Below, in pieces: positions 58,238-64,000 of a stretch of DNA of 64,000 bases. Position numbers and translations under genes: made by a program. Where the stretch lies: NCBI RefSeq assembly GCF_015690355.1, contig NZ_JADPRT010000021.1, positions 1 through 64,000 of the forward strand, written 5' to 3'. Under the pieces are notes generated by a model. The model saw only the letters and a program-made list of their open reading frames with translations. It searched no databases and was not told the origin of the DNA. Origin of the DNA: Streptacidiphilus fuscans (GTDB lineage Bacteria; Actinomycetota; Actinomycetes; Streptomycetales; Streptomycetaceae). Within the stretch, counting starts at the first letter, position 1, and every line of letters begins with the position of its first letter.

Positions 58238-58278
58238 CGCGCAGGTACCTCTCCCTCGTCTTCCGACGCGTCGCAGAC

Positions 58279-59874
58279 CTAGAGCGGGATGTTGCCGTGC
58301 TTCTTGGGCGGGAGGACCTCCCGCTTGTTGCGCAGCGCGCGCAGGCCCTTGACCACGTGCTGGCGGGTCTCCGACGGCAGCACGACCGCGTCGATGTAAC
58401 CGCGCTCGGCCGCGACGTACGGGTTGAGCAGCGTGTCCTCGTACTCCTGCATCAGCTGGGCGCGGGTCGCGTCCGCGTCGTCCGCCGCGGCGATCGTGCC
58501 GCGGTGCAGGATGTTGACCGCGCCCTGCGCGCCCATGACCGCGATCTGCGCGGTCGGCCAGGCCAGGTTGAGGTCGGCGCCCAGGTGCTTGGAGCCCATG
58601 ACGTCGTACGCGCCGCCGAAGGCCTTGCGCGTGATCACGGTGATCAGCGGGACGGTGGCCTCCGCGTAGGCGTAGATCAGCTTGGCACCGCGGCGGATGA
58701 TGCCGTCCCACTCCTGGCCGGTGCCGGGCAGGAAGCCGGGGACGTCCACGAAGGTCAGCACCGGGATGTTGAACGCGTCGCAGGTCCGCACGAAGCGCGC
58801 GGCCTTCTCGGACGCGTCGATGTCCAGGCAGCCGGCGAACTGCATCGGCTGGTTGGCGACGACGCCGACCGCGTGGCCCTCGACCCGGCCGAAGCCGGTC
58901 AGCATGTTGGGCGCGAAGAGCGACTGCGTCTCCAGGAACTCACCGTCGTCGACGATGTGCTCGATCACCTTGTGCATGTCGTACGGCTGGTTGGCCGAGT
59001 CCGGGATGATCGAGTCGAGCTCCTCGTCCTCCGCGGTGGTGGCCAGGTCGGCCTCCTCCGGGAAGGACGGCGGCTCCTCCAGGTTGTTGGAGGGCAGGTA
59101 GGAGAGGAGCGCCTTGACGTACTCGACGGCCTCCTTCTCGTCCGAGGCCATGTGGTGCGCCACACCGGACTTGCTGTTGTGGGCGCGCGCGCCGCCCAGC
59201 TCCTCCATGCCGACGTCCTCGCCGGTGACGGTCTTGATCACGTCGGGGCCGGTGATGAACATGTGCGAGGTCTGGTCGGCCATCACGATGAAGTCGGTGA
59301 TGGCGGGGGAGTAGACCGCGCCGCCCGCGCAGGGGCCCATGATCAGCGAGATCTGCGGGATCACGCCGGAGGCCAGCACGTTGCGGCGGAAGATCTCGCC
59401 GTAGAGGCCGAGCGAGGCCACGCCCTCCTGGATGCGCGCGCCGCCGGAGTCGTTGATGCCGATCATCGGGCAGCCGGTCTTCAGCGCGAAGTCCATGACC
59501 TTGACGATCTTCTCGCCGAAGACCTCGCCCAGCGAGCCGCCGAAGACGGTGAAGTCCTGTGCGAAGACCGCGACCTGACGGCCGTCGACGGTGCCGTAGC
59601 CGGTCACCACGCCGTCGCCGTAGGGGCGGTTCTTCTCCTGCCCGAAGTTGGTCGAGCGGTGCCGCGCGAACTCGTCGAACTCGACGAAGGAGCCCTCGTC
59701 CAGCAGCTGCCGCACTCGCTCACGGGCCGTCAGTTTGCCCTTGGCGTGCTGCTTCTCCACAGCGCGCGCCGAGCCGGAGTGCACCGCCTCGTCGATACGG
59801 CGACGCAGGTCGGCGATCTTGCCGGCGGTGGTGTGGATGTCCACGTCGGCGTTCGCGTGGTCGGCGGAGGACAT
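58279..59874 (-). CDS. pccB: propionyl-CoA carboxylase beta (carboxyltransferase) subunit
   Basis: A 531-residue carboxyltransferase with both crotonase-fold halves: DSGGARIQEGVASL and GPCAGGAVYSPA in the first, VDVPGFLPGTGQEWDGIIRR and ITRKAFGGAYDVMGSK in the second. Asp424 in GGAYDVM matches Asp422 of S. coelicolor PccB, the residue that sets propionyl-CoA specificity over acetyl-CoA. It likely makes methylmalonyl-CoA with AccA2 and the epsilon subunit. ATG 59874 has GGAGG upstream. It is divergent from birA. Confidence 0.95.
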   Translation of the reverse strand: MSSADHANADVDIHTTAGKIADLRRRIDEAVHSGSARAVEKQHAKGKLTARERVRQLLDEGSFVEFDEFARHRSTNFGQEKNRPYGDGVVTGYGTVDGRQVAVFAQDFTVFGGSLGEVFGEKIVKVMDFALKTGCPMIGINDSGGARIQEGVASLGLYGEIFRRNVLASGVIPQISLIMGPCAGGAVYSPAITDFIVMADQTSHMFITGPDVIKTVTGEDVGMEELGGARAHNSKSGVAHHMASDEKEAVEYVKALLSYLPSNNLEEPPSFPEEADLATTAEDEELDSIIPDSANQPYDMHKVIEHIVDDGEFLETQSLFAPNMLTGFGRVEGHAVGVVANQPMQFAGCLDIDASEKAARFVRTCDAFNIPVLTFVDVPGFLPGTGQEWDGIIRRGAKLIYAYAEATVPLITVITRKAFGGAYDVMGSKHLGADLNLAWPTAQIAVMGAQGAVNILHRGTIAAADDADATRAQLMQEYEDTLLNPYVAAERGYIDAVVLPSETRQHVVKGLRALRNKREVLPPKKHGNIPL

Positions 59875-60022
59875 AGGGGGGCGGCTCCCGTCAGGAGGGG
59901 TAGTACCGGGCCCTGGCCGAGGAGGCCTGTGCGCGGTACCAACGGGTGGGTTTCCGATCAGTAGGTTAGCCACGACGGCTTGCCTCGGATATGGCGAGTG
60001 ACAGGGGTCATACGCTTGAGCC

Positions 60023-60883
60023 GTGACCGAATCCCCCTGGAACGATCTTGACCGCCCGCCGCTGCGCGCCGCCCAGCTGAACCGTGATCCGGGACGGCTC
60101 GGCGCGCTCTGGAACAGCCTGGTGGTGGTGGCCGAGACGGGCTCCACCAATGTCGACCTGGCCGAGATCGCCGCGCGCGGCACGCCGGAGGGCGCGGTGC
60201 TGGTCGCCGAGCAGCAGACGCACGGCAAGGGCCGGCTCGACCGGCGTTGGTCCGCCCCGGCCCGGTCCGGGATCTTCCTGTCGATGCTGCTCCGTCCGGG
60301 TGACGCGGGCGTGCCGCGCGACAACTGGAGCTGGCTGCCGCTGCTGGTCGGCGTGGCCGCGTCGAGTGCGCTGAGCCGCGCGGCGCAGTGCGAGGTGCGG
60401 CTCAAGTGGCCCAACGACCTGCTGGTCCCGGTCGGCCCGGCGGGCCACCGGGAGGAGCGGAAGACGGGCGGCATCCTGGTCGAACTCGCCGACGAGGGCC
60501 GCGCGGTGATCGCCGGCATGGGCGTCAACGTCACGCTGCGGGAGGACGAGCTGCCGGTCCCGACGGCCGCCTCGCTGGCGCTGGCCGGTGCACAGGTGAC
60601 GGACCGGGAGATCCTGCTGCGCGAGCTGCTGCGCACCTTCTCCGAGCTGTACGAGGAGTGGTGCGCGGACGGCGGCGACCCGTCGGCGACGCGGCTGCGC
60701 GATGCCTACCTGGACCAGTGCGCGACCATCGGCAAGCACGTGCGGGTGCTGCTGCCGGGCGACAAGCAGATCGTCGGCGAGGCGGTCGACGTGGACGACC
60801 TGGGCCGTCTGGTGATTCGCGAGCCGAGCGGCGCGGAGCACGCGGTCAGCGCGGGCGACGTGATCCACGTGCGCGGGGCGTGA
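60023..60883 (+). CDS. birA: biotin--[acyl-CoA carboxylase] ligase
   Basis: A 286-residue class I biotin protein ligase with no DNA-binding domain. Motifs are ETGSTN, the biotinyl-AMP loop QTHGKGRLDRRW (GKGR where GRGR is common), RLKWPNDLL, KTGGILVE and a C-terminal SH3-like domain. It charges the EAMKM lysine of AccA2. GTG 60023 follows TACGCT by 6 bases. The divergent placement against pccB links the ligase to its enzyme system. Confidence 0.94.
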   Translation: MTESPWNDLDRPPLRAAQLNRDPGRLGALWNSLVVVAETGSTNVDLAEIAARGTPEGAVLVAEQQTHGKGRLDRRWSAPARSGIFLSMLLRPGDAGVPRDNWSWLPLLVGVAASSALSRAAQCEVRLKWPNDLLVPVGPAGHREERKTGGILVELADEGRAVIAGMGVNVTLREDELPVPTAASLALAGAQVTDREILLRELLRTFSELYEEWCADGGDPSATRLRDAYLDQCATIGKHVRVLLPGDKQIVGEAVDVDDLGRLVIREPSGAEHAVSAGDVIHVRGA

Positions 60884-61040
60884 GCGCGAGGCCTGTGCGC
60901 CGGGGCGTGCGGCGGGTCGACGTGTGGTCGGTGGGCCCGCCCTGCACGGCGTCCACCGGGGCGGATGCCCCGGAATGACGGATTCCGTGCGAGTATCACT
61001 GAGCGAGGTGTGAGCAAGGACACGCCTGTCGTAGGTAGGC

Positions 61041-62201
61041 ATGGCGGGTCGCGAGGACGGACGGGACGGACAGGTGGGCGACCGGGAGCGGGAGGATCAC
61101 GGCGAGCAGCAGCACCGTGATTCGGTGGCGCTGCAGTTGGAGCAGCTGATCCTGGACTCCGAGCGGCAGTACACCCCGTACCAGGCCGCTCGGGCGGCCG
61201 GTGTCTCGATGGAGCTGGCCTCGCGGTTCTGGCGCGCGATGGGCTTCGCCGACATCGGTCAGTCCCGCGCGCTGACCGAGTCCGACGTGATCGCGCTGCG
61301 GCGGCTCGCCGGCCTGGTCGAGGCGGGGCTGCTCAGTGAGCAGATGGCGATCCAGGTCGCCCGCTCCACCGGCCAGACCACGGCGCGCCTCGCCGAGTGG
61401 CAGATCGACACCTTCCTGGAGCACCTGACCACCGCGTCCGAGCCGGGCCTGACGCGTGCGGAGATCGCCTACCCGCTGGTCGAGCTGCTGCTGCCGGAGC
61501 TGGAGCAGTTCCTGATCTACGTGTGGCGGCGTCAGCTGGCCGCCGTCACCGGACGGGTGGTCCAGGCGGAGAACGACGAGGAGATGCAGAGCGGCCGCCT
61601 CGCGGTCGGCTTCGCGGACCTGGTCGGCTTCACCCGGCTGTCGCGTCGGCTGGAGGACGAGGAGCTCGGCGAGCTCGTCGAGAACTTCGAGTCCACCTGC
61701 GCCGACCTGGTCGCGGGTCGCGGCGGGCGGCTGGTGAAGACCCTCGGCGACGAGATCCTCTTCGTCGCCGACGAGGCCGCGACGGCGGCGGACATCGCGC
61801 TGGCGCTGGTGGAGATGCTCGGCAAGGACGACTCCATGCCGGCGCTGCGGGTCGGCATGGCTTTCGGCACGGTCACCACCCGCATGGGCGACGTCTTCGG
61901 GACGACGGTCAACCTGGCGTCGCGGCTCACCTCCATCGCGCCGAAGGACGCCGTCCTCTGCGACGAGGAACTCGCTCGCGCGCTCCAGCGCGAGGGCGCG
62001 GTCGCCCCCGCCGAGCCTTCCGGCACGGACGCGCTCCAGGAGATCTCCTCGGTCGGCGTCACCCCGCTCCCGGAGCCGATCCAGCCGCCGCTGCCGGACG
62101 CGGAGTACCGCTTCGCGCTCCAGCCGATGTGGCGCAGGCCGGTCCGCGGCCTCGGGTTGGTCGAGCCGTGGCTGCTCACCCGGCGCGCGCCGGGGGCCTG
62201 A
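61041..62201 (+). CDS. cya: class III adenylate cyclase
   Basis: A 386-residue soluble cyclase. An N-terminal charged tail is followed by a helical regulatory region with a MerR-like helix-turn-helix (YTPYQAARAAGVSMELASRF). The class III catalytic domain from about residue 190 has metal Asp residues in GFADLVGFTRL and KTLGDEILFVA and the transition-state segment TTVNLASRLTS. It makes cyclic AMP; the S. coelicolor orthologue (about SCO4928) is needed for normal germination. No membrane helix is seen. Confidence 0.92.
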   Translation: MAGREDGRDGQVGDREREDHGEQQHRDSVALQLEQLILDSERQYTPYQAARAAGVSMELASRFWRAMGFADIGQSRALTESDVIALRRLAGLVEAGLLSEQMAIQVARSTGQTTARLAEWQIDTFLEHLTTASEPGLTRAEIAYPLVELLLPELEQFLIYVWRRQLAAVTGRVVQAENDEEMQSGRLAVGFADLVGFTRLSRRLEDEELGELVENFESTCADLVAGRGGRLVKTLGDEILFVADEAATAADIALALVEMLGKDDSMPALRVGMAFGTVTTRMGDVFGTTVNLASRLTSIAPKDAVLCDEELARALQREGAVAPAEPSGTDALQEISSVGVTPLPEPIQPPLPDAEYRFALQPMWRRPVRGLGLVEPWLLTRRAPGA

Positions 62202-62244
62202 GGCTCCGCGGGCCGGCGGTTCAGCCCTCGTCTCAGCCCTTGTC

Positions 62245-62853
62245 TCAGCCCTCGTCGGCGCCGATCCGGGCGCGGAGGAGCTCGGGGAGCGGGTACGGGG
62301 TCTCGGCGGGGATGAGGGCGTCCGCCTTTGCCGTCTCGCTGGCGCGCACCAGGGCGTGGGTCTCGTGGGCCAGGTCGGTGACGTCCGTGAGCGAGACGAT
62401 CCACTCGTCGACGTAGCGGTGGACCGCCTCGCCGGTCAGGCCGATCTGGACGGCGCGGTGGGGGAGTTCCTGCTGGTTGGTCGAGCGCTCCGGATCCCAC
62501 TGGATCCGCACCGGGCTCACGCGCAGCTGCTCCTTCCACGCGGCGGCGGAGGCGTGCAGGTCGCGGTCGTAGTGGCTCAGGCACGCGTGCGCCAGCGCCC
62601 AGGCGAACCCGCCCCGGCGGATCCGCACCGCCAACACCCGCTCCTGGTCCGGCTTTGCGGCCCACCCGGAGCGGTACATCATCCAGCGGAACGACGGCTT
62701 GATCCACGTCATCCGCTCCCGCTTGAACGGCGCGACGAACGTCCCGGCGGCGAGCGCGGCGTCGGCGATGGCGGGCGGATAGGCCTGATAGACGGTCAGG
62801 GTGTCGTCGTCGTGGGCGGCTCGGATCTGTCGCAGGGGTCGTACGGTTTCCAT
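62245..62853 (-). CDS. DUF4291 family protein
   Basis: A 202-residue protein matching DUF4291 as I recognise it: RQIRAAHDDDTLTVYQAYPP, TWIKPSFRWMMYRSGWA, QERVLAVRIRRGGFAWAL and VRIQWDPERS. Function is unknown. ATG 62853 opens the conserved segment directly, although the frame is open far upstream. Confidence 0.83.
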   Translation of the reverse strand: METVRPLRQIRAAHDDDTLTVYQAYPPAIADAALAAGTFVAPFKRERMTWIKPSFRWMMYRSGWAAKPDQERVLAVRIRRGGFAWALAHACLSHYDRDLHASAAAWKEQLRVSPVRIQWDPERSTNQQELPHRAVQIGLTGEAVHRYVDEWIVSLTDVTDLAHETHALVRASETAKADALIPAETPYPLPELLRARIGADEG

Positions 62854-62942
62854 GACGAGAAGCGAAGCACTCCGGCCGAGCATGCGTCGAGCGGTTTCCG
62901 AGGTCGGACCTCGTGCCGGCGCCGCCGTCCGCTGCTTGCCGG

Positions 62943-63665
62943 CTACTCGAAGCTCATCCCCTGGAGCTTGCCCGAGAGGTTCTGGGCGTGGGTCTGGACC
63001 GCCTCGGCGTGGACCGCGAACATCTGGGCGTGGGTGGAGAGGTTCTCCGGGTGGATCATGAACCCGTCGCCCGCGCCCGAGCCGGAGACGCCGAGCATGT
63101 CCTCCAGGGCGGAGTAGGTCATGCCCGCGACGGCCTTCTCGATCACGCCCAGCAGCGGCGTCAGCGCGGCCTGGACGACTTGGGCGATGATGTACTGGAC
63201 CAGCTGCTGCTCCAGGTAGTCGACGGCCTGCTCCGCGGCCTCGACGATCAGCGCCTCGGCCGCCTCGGCGAGGCCCAGGGTGGCCACAGCGGCGGCCTGG
63301 TCGGCGACGAAACTCGCGGCGAGACCGATCAGTTCGCCGATGCAGTCCATCTTCATGCCGACGATGTAGTCCGCTCCCGCGTCGAGTGCGGTGGCCAGGA
63401 CGTTGCAGCCGTCGAGCAGATCGGACATGTGGCTCTGGGACAGGTGGGCCCATTTGGAGACCAGCAGCTCGTACGAATTCGCCTGGTAGTGCTGGCCCAT
63501 GGACTTGATCGTGGACGTCGCCTGCTGGTGCGTGTCGTCGATGTTCTGAGCGAACTCGCGGACGTGGGAGGCGAATTCGCGGACCTTGTCCTCGTTGATC
63601 TGGGGCCAGTTGACCCCGATGAACTGGAGGAAGGAGACGACCTCCCCGGGCAGCTCGATTGCCAT
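62943..63665 (-). CDS. WXG100-like / CpnT N-terminal-like protein
   Basis: A 240-residue helical protein. The first 100 residues follow the pattern of N-terminal domains of actinobacterial type VII-linked polymorphic toxins: LQFIGVNWPQINEDKVREFA, a long amphipathic helix, and SYELLVSKWAHLSQSHM. A hydrophobic helical middle (AASFVADQAAAVATLGLAEA) comes next, then a second short helical module (HPENLSTHAQMFAVHAEAVQ). No toxin domain is present. It may be a stand-alone secreted partner or a remnant of a larger toxin. No ESX gene is in the window. Confidence 0.72.
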   Translation of the reverse strand: MAIELPGEVVSFLQFIGVNWPQINEDKVREFASHVREFAQNIDDTHQQATSTIKSMGQHYQANSYELLVSKWAHLSQSHMSDLLDGCNVLATALDAGADYIVGMKMDCIGELIGLAASFVADQAAAVATLGLAEAAEALIVEAAEQAVDYLEQQLVQYIIAQVVQAALTPLLGVIEKAVAGMTYSALEDMLGVSGSGAGDGFMIHPENLSTHAQMFAVHAEAVQTHAQNLSGKLQGMSFE

Positions 63666-63840
63666 GCGGATCCCCCCTGATCGTCGGGTCCCCCGTGACC
63701 CGGTCGGAGCAGCGTCGGCTCTTCGTCACGGTAGCAGCCGGGTCTGTCATGCGGGGCGGGAGAATTCGAGCGCCGGATGACTCTGTGTGCCCTGTGGTGC
63801 TTGCATGGGATATGTCGGTTTTATCCTTACGCTGTGTCCG

Positions 63841-64000
63841 ATGGAGCGGCGAAGCAGCGAAGCGCGAGGAGCGAGCACCGTGCAGGCCAGTGAAGAAGCC
63901 CCCGCGCCGCCCCTGGCCGATCTGCGCCTGCGCGCGGTGGTCGGGTTGGCGCAGGCCATGGCCGGAGCACCGGACGCGCGGCACGCCGCGCAGGTCGGGG
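63841..64000 (+). CDS. 5' end of a gene, truncated by the window, possibly a GAF/GGDEF signalling protein
   Basis: ATG 63841 follows TACGCT by 7 bases, a leaderless promoter. The first 53 codons include LADLRLRAVVGLAQAMAGAP followed by DARHAAQVG, which looks like the helix leading into a GAF domain. In S. coelicolor a GGDEF-type diguanylate cyclase gene lies a few genes after cya (SCO4931, from memory), so that is a reasonable but unproven guess. Confidence 0.5.
   Translation, partial: MERRSSEARGASTVQASEEAPAPPLADLRLRAVVGLAQAMAGAPDARHAAQVG

Noticed and set aside
58279..60636. 785-codon reverse frame extending pccB upstream over birA
   Set aside because: The carboxyltransferase starts at ATG 59874 with a ribosome site. 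The extension is antisense to birA, which has clear motifs.
1..64000. tRNA, rRNA, insertion sequences, prophage or biosynthetic gene cluster
   Set aside because: I saw no cloverleaf, transposase, integrase, attachment site or polyketide/peptide synthase sequence; the content is that of a core chromosome region.

Overview
The window is 64 kb of very GC-rich, densely coding DNA with strong G/C bias at third codon positions, frequent GTG starts and many leaderless promoters. Gene content and order match the conserved core of a Streptomyces-type chromosome. In S. coelicolor numbering, recalled from memory and not searched, it runs from about SCO4847 (D-Ala-D-Ala carboxypeptidase) through sdh, the nucleoside ABC transporter, deoA, add, afsQ1/afsQ2/sigQ, deoC, a purine nucleoside phosphorylase, the acyl-CoA carboxylase genes and birA to the adenylate cyclase gene near SCO4928. 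I place it in Streptomycetaceae (Streptomyces, Kitasatospora or Streptacidiphilus); species cannot be told from this.

Layout. 1-9.4 kb: cell-envelope genes, with two divergent fused glycosyltransferase/CDP-glycerol glycerophosphotransferase proteins, a DprE1/DprE2-like pair and a YihY/BrkB membrane protein. 9.6-16.7 kb: D-Ala-D-Ala carboxypeptidase, a small membrane protein, the sdhCDAB operon, an OHCU-decarboxylase-like gene and an SDR. 16.8-19.8 kb: a B12-type CoA mutase catalytic subunit and an M20 amidohydrolase. 20-27.6 kb: nucleoside uptake (BMP lipoprotein, ATPase, two permeases), cytidine deaminase and pyrimidine-nucleoside phosphorylase. 27.6-33.9 kb: phosphodiester glycosidase, MFS exporter with a divergent LysR regulator, and a membrane-anchored sedolisin protease. 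34-41.3 kb: adenosine deaminase, small envelope proteins, a lipoprotein-afsQ2-afsQ1 operon divergent from sigQ, and a uridine-kinase-like gene. 41.4-49.6 kb: deoC with two aldehyde dehydrogenase genes, a PH-like membrane protein, a tyrosine phosphatase, a phosphohexomutase and purine nucleoside phosphorylase. 50-60 kb: LpdA-like flavoprotein, DeoR-family regulator, SBF-type transporter, acyl-CoA carboxylase alpha, epsilon and beta subunits, Maf and two small membrane proteins. 60-64 kb: birA, class III adenylate cyclase, a DUF4291 protein, a WXG-like protein and a truncated gene at the edge.

The genes form one clear functional theme. Nucleosides are imported, deaminated (cdd, add), phosphorolysed (deoA, punA) and the deoxyribose phosphate is cleaved by deoC to acetaldehyde, which the adjacent aldehyde dehydrogenase can oxidise. 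Five of these transcription units, spread over 30 kb, carry a near-identical palindrome (consensus TCTACGCGCGTAGA) over their core promoters, which points to one shared regulator. A second theme is a family of eight long imperfect inverted repeats built on a GGGGCGCGGGGAACTGCGCG core, placed at gene ends; in two places the repeat is translated as the C-terminus of a protein.
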